DNA of 64,000 nucleotides, taken from positions 2,914,001 to 2,978,000 of the forward strand of contig OZ253505.1 in the NCBI GenBank assembly GCA_965262255.1. Direction: 5' to 3'. Origin of the DNA: JANQQC01 sp965262255 (GTDB lineage: Bacteria > Pseudomonadota > Alphaproteobacteria > Caulobacterales > Hyphomonadaceae). Position 1 is the first letter of the stretch; each line of letters opens with the position of its first letter. The notes under the pieces are model-generated. The model worked only from the letters and a program-made list of their open reading frames with translations, was not told where the DNA came from and ran no database searches. Shown here one piece after another: positions 54,821 to 63,463 of this stretch. The translations under genes were made by a program, and so were the position numbers.

Positions 54821-57817
54821 ATGTTAGAACAAAGATTCGATTATGCCAAAGAAGAACCGAAAATCTTTGATGCATGGGATTCAGCAAATTGTTTCGCCCC
54901 TTGTGTTAACCCGGAGGCCGAACCCTATTCAATTGTAATTCCGCCGCCAAACGTTACCGGTGTGCTTCACATGGGACATGCTTTAAACAACACGCTTCAA
55001 GACGTTCTTGTGCGCTTTGAACGGATGAGAGGACGGAAAGTACTATGGCAAGTTGGCACGGATCATGCCGGAATTGCTACACAAATGGTCGTAGAACGTA
55101 ATCTTGCGAAATCGGGTGGAAACGAAACTCGGGCTAGTTTAGGTCGCGAAGAATTTATAAAACGTGTCTGGGAATGGCGGTATAAAAGCGGTGGTGAGAT
55201 AATCAACCAACTCAAACGATTAGGATCATCGTGTGACTGGTCACGCGAAAAATTCACGATGGGTGAAGACGGTGCAGATTCTGATCAAATGATCAAAGCT
55301 GTGAAAAAAGTCTTTGTTGAACTCTATAATCAAGGACTGATTTACCGAGCAAAGCGGTTAGTAAACTGGGACACGCATTTCCGAACGGCGATCTCCGATC
55401 TTGAGGTCGTGAATGAAGACGTTAAAGGGCATATGTGGCACTTTAAGTACCCGTTAGTCGATGGGGAAACCTACACCTATATTGAACGAGACGAGATGGG
55501 AAATATTACTTGCAAGGAGGAACGGGATTATATCTCGATAGCGACGACCCGGCCCGAGACTATGCTCGGAGACGGTGCGGTAGCCGTGCATCCAGATGAC
55601 GAACGATACAAACCAATTGTTGGAAAACTTTGTGAAATCCCCGTCGGCCCGAAAGAACATAGACGGCAAATTCCCATAATTACCGACGAGTATCCTGATC
55701 CGAACTTTGGATCAGGTGCGGTTAAAATTACGGGCGCTCACGATTTTAATGACTACCAAGTCGCAAAACGCGGCAATATTCCAATGTACTCTCTGATGGA
55801 CGATCAAGGTACTATGAGAAGGGACGGGCAACCCTATTCGGAAACTGCGACTATTGCACGAAGGATTGCAAAAGGAGATGAAGACTGGGATGAGGTATAC
55901 GTGACTTCTTTAAATCTAGTTCCGGATGAATATAGAGGATTAGATCGGTTTGAAGCGAGGAAGCGAATAACAAATGACATCACTACGGAAGGGCTTGCCG
56001 TGATGGTGCAGAAAGGTGATCAGTGGATTCCCTTAGTTGAAAACAAAGTCATAAGCCAGCCGATAGGCGACAGATCGGGTTCTGTGATTGAACCTATGCT
56101 GAAAGATCAGTGGTTTGTCGACGCTAAAACGCTTGCTATACCAGCGATTCAAACTGTACAGGAGGGTAAAACCACATTTGTTCCCGATACTTGGACAAAA
56201 ACATATTTCAACTGGCTTGAAGATATTCAGCCTTGGTGCATTAGTCGTCAATTGTGGTGGGGACATAGAATTCCTGCTTGGTTTGGGCCTAATCTTTCTG
56301 ATTTGAAAAACATGGACGGAGATCCGTTCGCGAGTCCTCTAATCTTTGTTGGCGAGGAAGTTGCCGAAACCGAATCAGAAATACAGACATACTTTCAGAA
56401 TAAATTTGGCAAGACTGTTCGATTCTTTGAAGAAGCCTCTGAAGCTAAAATGTTCTGGGAGACCAACAAAGAAGCATCTGATACGTTACCCGTGTATAGA
56501 GACCCGGATGTGCTTGACACTTGGTTTTCATCAGCGTTGTGGCCTTTCTCAACGCAAGGATGGCCGGATGACACTGAAAACCTTAAAACGTTCTATCCCA
56601 CGCGGGTCTTGGTAACTGCGTTTGATATTATATTTTTCTGGGTCGCACGCATGATGATGATGGGACTTCATTTCACTAAACAAGTCCCCTTCAACCAGGT
56701 CTACATTCATGCGCTAGTTTTAGATGCCAACGGTCAGAAAATGTCGAAATCTAAAGGCAATGCATTAGATCCTTTGGAACTGATCGATCAATTTGGGGCC
56801 GATGCGTTGAGATTCTCATTAACAGCGATGGCAGCGCAAGGGAGAAATATACGGCTTTCAACCAAGCGTATTGAGGGATATCGAAATTTTTCGACCAAAC
56901 TTTGGAACGCTTCGATTTTTTGTCAGAAGCATAATTGTGTTTTTGACCATGCGCCGCTGAAACTAGAGTCAATTGAAGGCAATGTTAATCTTTGGATTTT
57001 GAATGAACTAGCAGCAACGGCAACAAAAATCACGGAAGGGATCGAAACCTATAAATTCAACGAAGCTTCCGATGCTATCTACAAATTTATTTGGAATATC
57101 TTTTGTGATTGGTATTTAGAGCTCATCAAGCCAATTTTAGCGGGTGAGGACGAGGGTCAGAAAAAAGAAACTCAGCGTGTGGCAGGATGGGTTGTTAAAG
57201 AGACCCTCAAACTGTTACACCCTTTCATGCCTTTTGTAACAGAGGCGCTGTGGCAAAGTTTAGCGAATTCAGAACAAAAAGAACAGAATTTCCTAATGTT
57301 GCAGGATTGGAACAATTTTGATGGATTTAGAAAACCAGCCGAAGCGGTATCGGAATTGGAGTGGGTTCTAGACGCAATTTCTGTTATTCGTTCCTATCGA
57401 GCGGAGTTAGGAGTGGCTCAATCGGTCAGTATCCCTGCAGTCCTAGTAGATACCGACAATAAATGGTCAGAATCATGGTTAAAGTACGCAGACTCATTTA
57501 GCCGGTTGGCGAAGATTGCTTCGCCTAAAATTTCGACAGAGATTCCTCCGGGTTCATTGAGTGCAGTTGCAGGTTCGGCAACGATTGCGTTAAAAGTGGA
57601 AGGTCTGGTAGATTTGGGGGCGGCAGAAAAACGCTTAGAAAAGGAAATAAACAAGTTGAATAAAAATTTAAAATCTTTTAATACAAAATTGCGAGATCAG
57701 AAATTCTTATCTCGCGCACCGGCCGAAGTCGTTGAAGAAAATCGGCAACGAGTTGCCGACGCGACCGAACGATTATATAAGTTGGAATCGGCTTTAACTG
57801 CTATCCAAAGGATCTAA
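54821..57817 (+). CDS. valS: Valyl-tRNA synthetase
   Basis: Class I synthetase for tRNA-Val, with an editing domain. Start taken at ATG 54821 (MLEQRFDYAKEEPKIFDAWD); the TTG at 54800 adds seven unconserved residues. HIGH is HMGH in NVTGVLHMGHALNNT (about 45), the editing part has ATTRPETMLGDGAVAVHP, the catalytic WCISRQLWWGH is near 490, and KMSKS is in DANGQKMSKSKGN (about 640). A C-terminal coiled coil closes the protein. 998 residues, normal for the alphaproteobacterial form. Confidence 0.96.
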   Translation: MLEQRFDYAKEEPKIFDAWDSANCFAPCVNPEAEPYSIVIPPPNVTGVLHMGHALNNTLQDVLVRFERMRGRKVLWQVGTDHAGIATQMVVERNLAKSGGNETRASLGREEFIKRVWEWRYKSGGEIINQLKRLGSSCDWSREKFTMGEDGADSDQMIKAVKKVFVELYNQGLIYRAKRLVNWDTHFRTAISDLEVVNEDVKGHMWHFKYPLVDGETYTYIERDEMGNITCKEERDYISIATTRPETMLGDGAVAVHPDDERYKPIVGKLCEIPVGPKEHRRQIPIITDEYPDPNFGSGAVKITGAHDFNDYQVAKRGNIPMYSLMDDQGTMRRDGQPYSETATIARRIAKGDEDWDEVYVTSLNLVPDEYRGLDRFEARKRITNDITTEGLAVMVQKGDQWIPLVENKVISQPIGDRSGSVIEPMLKDQWFVDAKTLAIPAIQTVQEGKTTFVPDTWTKTYFNWLEDIQPWCISRQLWWGHRIPAWFGPNLSDLKNMDGDPFASPLIFVGEEVAETESEIQTYFQNKFGKTVRFFEEASEAKMFWETNKEASDTLPVYRDPDVLDTWFSSALWPFSTQGWPDDTENLKTFYPTRVLVTAFDIIFFWVARMMMMGLHFTKQVPFNQVYIHALVLDANGQKMSKSKGNALDPLELIDQFGADALRFSLTAMAAQGRNIRLSTKRIEGYRNFSTKLWNASIFCQKHNCVFDHAPLKLESIEGNVNLWILNELAATATKITEGIETYKFNEASDAIYKFIWNIFCDWYLELIKPILAGEDEGQKKETQRVAGWVVKETLKLLHPFMPFVTEALWQSLANSEQKEQNFLMLQDWNNFDGFRKPAEAVSELEWVLDAISVIRSYRAELGVAQSVSIPAVLVDTDNKWSESWLKYADSFSRLAKIASPKISTEIPPGSLSAVAGSATIALKVEGLVDLGAAEKRLEKEINKLNKNLKSFNTKLRDQKFLSRAPAEVVEENRQRVADATERLYKLESALTAIQRI

Positions 57818-57820
57818 TTC

Positions 57821-57949
57821 ATGATTGCATTGTTCGTATTACTTGGCATACTGTTGTTAATCACGATCTATTTGATCTGGAATAACTCGTCTAAACAGCC
57901 TGATGACCACAATCAAACCAATCCAAAAAAGTTACCGAAGGCCAAATAG
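57821..57949 (+). CDS. 42-residue single-helix membrane peptide
   Basis: MIALFVLLGILLLITIYLIW forms one membrane helix, followed by NNSSKQPDDHNQTNPKKLPK, a short basic cytoplasmic or periplasmic tail. AAAGGA lies 8 bases before the ATG, three bases after the valS stop. Too short for family assignment. The good ribosome site and clean helix-plus-tail design argue that it is real. It may be a small regulator or helper of a membrane complex. Confidence 0.55.
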   Translation: MIALFVLLGILLLITIYLIWNNSSKQPDDHNQTNPKKLPKAK

Positions 57950-57998
57950 TGGCGTTCGGTTATGAGTCACCTTGCAATTTCTAATGGAGAAAATGGTT

Positions 57999-58844
57999 AT
58001 GTCGGATCTATCTGTAAAACCCCTTGAGGGCGTTGGAGCTGAAATTTCGGGAATCGATTTGCGCCATGAAGTGAGTGTAACTGACATGGACGTGCTCAAG
58101 TCTGCATTAGCGGAGAACGGTGTTATCTTTTTTCACGACCAAGAAATCGACGAAGAAGGTCATATCGCGTTTGCTAGGAAATGGGGTCCAATAAACATCA
58201 ATCGTTTCTTTTCGGCGCATGAGAAATTCCCAGAGATAGCGTTAGTTGCCAAAGAACCTGATCAAAAACAGAATATTGGAGGCGGATGGCATACTGATCA
58301 TTCATACGATCGCGAACCGGCAATGGGGTCAATTCTTGTCGCACGTGAAACTCCTGAAACGGGCGGGGATACGATGTTCGCATCAATGTATCGCGCCTTC
58401 GAAACACTAGATGAAGAGATTAAGGAGGAGATTAAAGATAAACGAGCAGTTCACTCAGCGAAGCATGTATTTGGAAAGAACTCTTTCTACGAACAGCAAG
58501 ACGATTTTTCCAATAGAATAGGGAACTCCGACGCAGGAAGTGAACTAGACGATGTTAGCCATCCCATAGTGATCAATCATCCCGATAGTGGAAAACCAGC
58601 AATCTACGTAAACCCTGCCTTTACAATTCGAGTCGAGGGATTAGAGGAAGAAAAAAGTACAAAATTACTCTCTAAATTATTCTCTCACTGCATGAATTCT
58701 GATCATGTTCACAGATTTCGATGGAAACCGGGGAGTATCGCATTTTGGGACAATCGCTCTACATGGCATTGGGCTTTGAATGATTATCACGGACATAGGC
58801 GAGTAATGCACCGAATAACAGTTGAAGGAAGTGCTCTAGAATAG
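57999..58844 (+). CDS. TauD/TfdA-like Fe(II)/2-oxoglutarate dioxygenase
   Basis: Non-heme iron dioxygenase coupling 2-oxoglutarate decarboxylation to substrate hydroxylation. Iron ligands are visible as HTDHSYD (H-x-D, about residue 90) and the distal His in WDNRSTWHWALNDY, with the 2-oxoglutarate arginine in MHRITVEG. N-terminal LEGVGAEISGIDLRHEVSV is the family opening. ATG 57999 is chosen because GGAG is 9 bases upstream; 281 residues. It is 12 bases before the HIBYL-CoA hydrolase gene, and the substrate is unknown (taurine-like sulfonates or aryloxy acids are family examples). Confidence 0.88.
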   Translation: MSDLSVKPLEGVGAEISGIDLRHEVSVTDMDVLKSALAENGVIFFHDQEIDEEGHIAFARKWGPININRFFSAHEKFPEIALVAKEPDQKQNIGGGWHTDHSYDREPAMGSILVARETPETGGDTMFASMYRAFETLDEEIKEEIKDKRAVHSAKHVFGKNSFYEQQDDFSNRIGNSDAGSELDDVSHPIVINHPDSGKPAIYVNPAFTIRVEGLEEEKSTKLLSKLFSHCMNSDHVHRFRWKPGSIAFWDNRSTWHWALNDYHGHRRVMHRITVEGSALE

Positions 58845-58855
58845 GTGTAGATGAA

Positions 58856-59920
58856 GTGAGTGAAGACCTACCCGTTATTACAACAGTCATTGAGCATGTT
58901 GGCCGGATAACTCTTAACCGGCCAAAAGCGTTACATGCTCTCAATCTCAGGATGTGTGAAATAATTCTGGAGACTTTAGAGGGTTGGAGAAAAGACGAGG
59001 GGATAAAAGTCGTTTTAATCGATCATGCCGACGGTTCACGCGGTTTCTGTGCCGGCGGAGACATAAGGATGTTGGCTGAGAGCGGTGCAAAAGATGCAAC
59101 GGAAGCGCGGGCATTTTTCAAAACTGAATATCAAATGAATGTTGCGCTTCAGAGGTTTCCAAAACCAATTGTTTCTATCCTAGATGGCATAACAATGGGG
59201 GGCGGCGTTGGATTATCTGTTCACGGTAGTCATCGCGTCGCGACAGAAAACACAGTTTTTGCGATGCCTGAAACAGGTATAGGACTATTTCCAGATGTTG
59301 GAGGAGGTTGGTTTCTACCGAGGTTAGAGGGTGAGTTAGGCGTTTGGTTAGCATTAACTGGAAATCGAATAAAGGGTACTGACGTCGCGAGTATCGGCGT
59401 AGCGACTCAATATACTCGGTCTGATCAGCTTCGGGATATGAAAGAGGAAATTGAACAATGCGCGTATGAAGAGGCGCAACTTGATTCTTTGAATCAAATA
59501 TTAGACAGATATAAAGAAGAAGTTCCAGATTTTTCGTTAGCGAATCAGCATAGCACAATCAATAGGTGTTTTTCAAAGAATAAGGTCTCAGAGATCATAG
59601 AAGCATTGGAAGCCGAGAACTGCGATTGGTCGAGTCGTCAGATCGAAATGCTCCAAACCAAATCTCCTGAAACATTGAAAGTCGCATTGCACCAATTGCG
59701 AGAAGGAGCAAAACTTGAATCGTTCGAAGATAATATGAGGATGGAATATCGTATTGGTTGGCGTAAAGTACAGAGTCCGGACTTTCTAGAGGGCGTTCGT
59801 GCTGTAATTATCGACAAAGACAATGTTCCCAACTGGAACCCAAGTGGTTTAAAGGAAGTGCAAGATAGGGATGTGAAGCGATACTTTGCTCATTTAGGAG
59901 ATGACGAACTAACGTTTTAG
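58856..59920 (+). CDS. 3-hydroxyisobutyryl-CoA hydrolase
   Basis: Crotonase-fold thioesterase of valine degradation. ITLNRPKALHALNLRMCEII and GFCAGGDIRMLAES (about residues 63-76) with SILDGITMGGGVGLSVHGSH and MPETGIGLFPDVGGGWFLPR are characteristic of the hydrolase rather than hydratases; the C-terminal RMEYRIGWRKVQSPDFLEGV also fits. 354 residues, GTG start after the TauD-like gene. Directly upstream of the next enzyme of the same pathway. Confidence 0.92.
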   Translation: MSEDLPVITTVIEHVGRITLNRPKALHALNLRMCEIILETLEGWRKDEGIKVVLIDHADGSRGFCAGGDIRMLAESGAKDATEARAFFKTEYQMNVALQRFPKPIVSILDGITMGGGVGLSVHGSHRVATENTVFAMPETGIGLFPDVGGGWFLPRLEGELGVWLALTGNRIKGTDVASIGVATQYTRSDQLRDMKEEIEQCAYEEAQLDSLNQILDRYKEEVPDFSLANQHSTINRCFSKNKVSEIIEALEAENCDWSSRQIEMLQTKSPETLKVALHQLREGAKLESFEDNMRMEYRIGWRKVQSPDFLEGVRAVIIDKDNVPNWNPSGLKEVQDRDVKRYFAHLGDDELTF

Positions 59921-59958
59921 TTTGGAAAAGCTAATTTTATTTTTTGGAGTTAATTGCG

Positions 59959-60855
59959 ATGACTGTTGTTGCTTTTATTGGAATAGGAAATATGGGATCA
60001 GGTATGGCAGCTAACTTGATTAACCATAAGCACGAGGTTCATGCTTATGACATCAATGCGCAAGCATTGGAGTCTGTTGAAAAACTGGGCGCTAAAGTAA
60101 CCTCTTCGATTTCGGAAGTTGTCCGAGAGGCAGATACAGTTATAACCATGTTACCTGCGGGTAAACATGTATGGGAAGTGTTCACAGCCCCTGCTGGTGT
60201 TTTTGCCAACGCTAAGAAGGGGGCTCTCCTAATTGACTCATCAACAATTGATGTTTCTGTGGCTCGAAAAGTTGTGCAAGAGGCGAGCGACAGAGGATTT
60301 GAGATGGTCGATGCTCCTGTTTCTGGCGGAATAGGGGGTGCGCAAGCCGGAACGCTCACATTTATGGTTGGAGGTGCCTCTTCTGCATTTGAGCGAGCCA
60401 AACCGTTACTATCGGCGATGGGAAATGCGGTTATTCATGTTGGGCAGAGCGGGAATGGTCAAGTTGCAAAAATTTGCAACAATATGTTGTTAGGCATCTC
60501 TATGATTGGCACCTGCGAAGCATTCAATTTGGCAAAAAAGTTAGGATTAGAACCGAAAACTTTTTACGATGTATCGTCGAGATCCTCTGGTCAAAATTGG
60601 TCTATGACCAGTTATTGTCCGATTGCAGGAGTTGGCCCAGAATCGCCGGCAGATCGCAATTTTGAAGCGGGATTCTCCGCTGATATGATGTTAAAAGATT
60701 TACGGTTGGCCAAGGAGGCGGCCGGCGACGTTGACACGACCTCTCGTATGGGCAATTTGTCGGAAGAACTTTTCAGCAACTATGTTGATGTCAATGGGGG
60801 TGTCAAAGATTTTTCTGACATCGTCAATTTTCTGAAAAGTTTGGACGAGCAGTAG
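59959..60855 (+). CDS. mmsB: 3-hydroxyisobutyrate dehydrogenase
   Basis: NAD-dependent oxidation of 3-hydroxyisobutyrate to methylmalonate semialdehyde. VVAFIGIGNMGSGMAANLIN is the Rossmann motif, DAPVSGGIGGAQAGTLTFMV the substrate motif (about residue 116) and GQVAKICNNMLLGISM holds the catalytic lysine (about 169). Start at ATG 59959 with GGAG 9 bases upstream; 298 residues. It follows the HIBYL-CoA hydrolase in a valine-degradation operon and pairs logically with mce at 5476. Confidence 0.94.
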   Translation: MTVVAFIGIGNMGSGMAANLINHKHEVHAYDINAQALESVEKLGAKVTSSISEVVREADTVITMLPAGKHVWEVFTAPAGVFANAKKGALLIDSSTIDVSVARKVVQEASDRGFEMVDAPVSGGIGGAQAGTLTFMVGGASSAFERAKPLLSAMGNAVIHVGQSGNGQVAKICNNMLLGISMIGTCEAFNLAKKLGLEPKTFYDVSSRSSGQNWSMTSYCPIAGVGPESPADRNFEAGFSADMMLKDLRLAKEAAGDVDTTSRMGNLSEELFSNYVDVNGGVKDFSDIVNFLKSLDEQ

Positions 60856-60880
60856 TTAGGCGAACTGAAACGGTGGAATG

Positions 60881-61381
60881 TTATTCTTTGGCAGATTCGT
60901 ACATAATGTAAGCGATTACGTCTTGTCGATCTTGAGGTTTACGAACTCCGGAAAAACTCATTCTGTTACCGGGTAAGAACGAACGCGGATTCGCGAGCCA
61001 TTCATCAATTTTTTCGGGAGTCCAAACGATACCAGATTCGATTACTGCTCTTGAAAACCTAAAGCCATCAGATGTTCCGGCTTCCCGGCCTATGATACCG
61101 TGAAGATTCGGTCCCACTCGGTGACCGCCATCTTTTGTTAACAAATGGCATGAAACGCAGAGACGATAAACTCTCTTACCGTTGTCATAATTGGCAACAC
61201 TATACGGGGCCGGAAGATTTGCAAAATGATTAATGCTCTCTTTTGAGGTTTTCTTTTGTATGTCTGATTTAGCCATGGACTTCGTTTCCCCTCGCTCTTT
61301 CTGAGCTGAAGGATTTTCTGAAGGAGACCCACACGCGGTGACTAATATCATCAAGGTCAGAAATAGAGTTGCAAACTTCAT
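60881..61381 (-). CDS. Lipoprotein cytochrome c, class I
   Basis: From ATG 61381: hydrophobic leader MKFATLFLTLMILVTACGS with a lipobox (VTAC), so the protein is predicted to be anchored by lipid and to face the periplasm. Linker of about 45 residues, then a mono-heme domain with CVSCH (about residue 81), HRVGPNLHGIIGREAG and the Met ligand in PGNRMSFSGVRKPQDRQDVI. 166 residues. Similar to mitochondrial-type cytochrome c, an electron carrier between respiratory complexes. Faces away from the phosphatase gene. Confidence 0.88.
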   Translation of the reverse strand: MKFATLFLTLMILVTACGSPSENPSAQKERGETKSMAKSDIQKKTSKESINHFANLPAPYSVANYDNGKRVYRLCVSCHLLTKDGGHRVGPNLHGIIGREAGTSDGFRFSRAVIESGIVWTPEKIDEWLANPRSFLPGNRMSFSGVRKPQDRQDVIAYIMYESAKE

Positions 61382-61508
61382 ATTGTCATCCAATTTGCTG
61401 TAATTATATATAGTATAACAGATTTTGAGAGAACTATGCGCTTTGTTAACACGAAACGCAGTTTCTTCGTAACCTGTCTTTAAGACTGGAATGTTTTCAG
61501 GTAGATTT

Positions 61509-62192
61509 ATGAGTGCAACGAAAACTAGGCCAGTTGCCGATTTGTCAACTGCGAGGGGGCGCAGGCAGGCCACTCGAGAGCTAATTTGGGAAGATCATGG
61601 GTTTCTTCGCTTGAAGTTTTCAAATTTGCACAAAATTTCCGATGAGATGTGGAGGTCGAATCAACCTTCGCCGAGACAGATTGAAGATCATGCTAGGATT
61701 CGCGGAATAAGGTCGATCATCAACCTACGCGGCAAAAGTCCGAAAGGCTATTACTTACTCGAAAAAGAGGCATGTGATAAGTTCGGTATAAAACTGATCG
61801 ATTTTCAACTTTTTTCCAGAGAGCTTCCACCAAAGCAGAAGATATACGAAGCCAGAAGTCTTTTCCAGTCGATTGCATATCCGGCTTTGATGCATTGCAA
61901 GTCGGGTTCAGATCGGGCGGGTATGATGAGTCTACTATACAAACTATTGCGGGAGGAAGTTGATTTCGAGGAGGCTTCCGAACAGCTCTCTTTCAAGTAT
62001 CTTCATATACGGTATGGAAAAACGGGTGTACTAGATGCTTTCGTTGAAGCCTATCAAAGAGATTCCGCGGAAACTTCGAATTCGTTCTTGGATTGGGTAG
62101 AGAAAGAGTACGATCCTATTGAAATCAAAAAAAATTTCCTGAAGGAGTTTCATGCGAGGTTTAATCTAAGTGAAATACTGGCAAGGGAGTGA
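61509..62192 (+). CDS. Tyrosine/dual-specificity phosphatase-like protein
   Basis: The P-loop ALMHCKSGSDRAGMMSLL (about residues 121-138) has HCx5R for a cysteine-dependent phosphatase, and LRGKSPKGYYLLEKEACDKF precedes it. 227 residues from ATG 61509 with AGG 7 bases upstream; the earlier ATG 61491 is also open. Such alphaproteobacterial proteins may act on phosphotyrosine, phosphoinositide or lipid-A phosphate; the substrate cannot be told. Divergent from the cytochrome c gene with about 130 bases between. Confidence 0.83.
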   Translation: MSATKTRPVADLSTARGRRQATRELIWEDHGFLRLKFSNLHKISDEMWRSNQPSPRQIEDHARIRGIRSIINLRGKSPKGYYLLEKEACDKFGIKLIDFQLFSRELPPKQKIYEARSLFQSIAYPALMHCKSGSDRAGMMSLLYKLLREEVDFEEASEQLSFKYLHIRYGKTGVLDAFVEAYQRDSAETSNSFLDWVEKEYDPIEIKKNFLKEFHARFNLSEILARE

Positions 62193-62755
62193 TATGGCTA
62201 GTGTTCTATTAAGGGCAATGAACTGTTCTTGTTCAAAAAAATTTGTCAGGGCCTGTTAGTGCATTATCGTGTTGCAATGCACAAGTGAGTGAGGCGTCTT
62301 GGGGACTTTGATACCGTCAGAGTTTCCCTTGCTCTTTACTGTTTTTGCAAAGATTGAGGAGGAGTGAATAAGTATAGTCTTATTGTTGATTATACTAACT
62401 GTAAACTTCCAAATCTATTAAACCAATACAGTTAAAGGTTCAAGGGTTAGAGTAGTTCTTGCGGTTGCATTTTGTGACCTCAAAATTTTAGTTGGTATCC
62501 GGGGGTTCTGAGACACTATGGCTAGAAATTTGATTTAGTGGATATGCTTGTTGCAATCTTCACATTAAGATAGGTTCATAAAGATTCTAGATTTTTTGAA
62601 ATTGTTCTTGCAATTTTTGCAATTAGAGCTAAGTGTACTATCGTTAGGCAATTGAAAGTTAGAAGCGGAATTTTCAAAACCAAGATCGTTCGCGCAACTT
62701 GGCAACAAGAACCAGCAGAACACTTTGACATTCCAGATCACAAGTGGAATACACA
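62193..62755. other. 560-bp gap before the AbiE pair
   Basis: No gene seen. GTGCATT..AATGCAC at about 62263-62285 can form a 7-pair hairpin. The promoter of the toxin-antitoxin pair, probably autoregulated, should lie near its right end. Confidence 0.4.
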
Positions 62756-63430
62756 ATGAGTAATGCTCTTTTGAACCTTATTGAAGAACACGATCTTACC
62801 GACCGTATTTTCTCGAGTCGGCAACTCTCTAACATTGTCGGTGGGAGCGATTTGCAACGCTATCGTCTTGTAAGCAAAGCAATCAAGGACGGTGTTATAG
62901 TTCGCCTAAAACGTGGACTTTACTGCTTGTCTCCCTCGTTCTCAAATTCCAAGTACTTGCCGGATCCTTATGTTGTTGCAAAAGCAATTGACTCCACTAG
63001 TTACGTCTCATTTGAAACAGCACTTAGGTTTCACAATTGGATTCCTGAAGCTGTTTACGTAACGTATAGTGTTACTGCAAAATCGAAGCCGGTTAGATAC
63101 GCTCATGAAGTATTGGGTTGGTTTTTATACGAGCCTTTAGCGGTAAAAAAGGAAGGTTTTTTGGAGGGGGTTTCTCAGTACAAGTATGGAAAACAAATCG
63201 CATTTCTAGCTGATCCTTTGAGGGCAGTCATGGATATTGTCGAACGAAGTAAACAGCCATGGACGGGAATCGATTATATTGAGGAAGGATTACGAATTGA
63301 AGACGAAGATTTTCTTCAGCTAAATAGTGAAGATTTCGCGAAGTTGAAGAAAGTGTACAAGCGTGATTCGACAAAAAATTTCTTGCACAATTTTGAAAAT
63401 GCTGTATCTAAACGTAAATCCAATACTTGA
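62756..63430 (+). CDS. AbiEi-type antitoxin (transcriptional regulator)
   Basis: Antitoxin of a type IV AbiE-like toxin-antitoxin pair. N-terminal winged helix: FSSRQLSNIVGGSDLQRYRL, AIKDGVIVRLKRGLYCL (about residues 16-58), then a C-terminal domain with YVSFETALRFHNWIPEAVYV, the AbiEi pattern. Start at ATG 62756. 224 residues. In related systems the N-terminal domain represses the operon. The toxin gene follows 33 bases later. Confidence 0.85.
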   Translation: MSNALLNLIEEHDLTDRIFSSRQLSNIVGGSDLQRYRLVSKAIKDGVIVRLKRGLYCLSPSFSNSKYLPDPYVVAKAIDSTSYVSFETALRFHNWIPEAVYVTYSVTAKSKPVRYAHEVLGWFLYEPLAVKKEGFLEGVSQYKYGKQIAFLADPLRAVMDIVERSKQPWTGIDYIEEGLRIEDEDFLQLNSEDFAKLKKVYKRDSTKNFLHNFENAVSKRKSNT

Positions 63431-63463
63431 CTCATCTAACTCTATCAAAAAAGGAGGATAACA

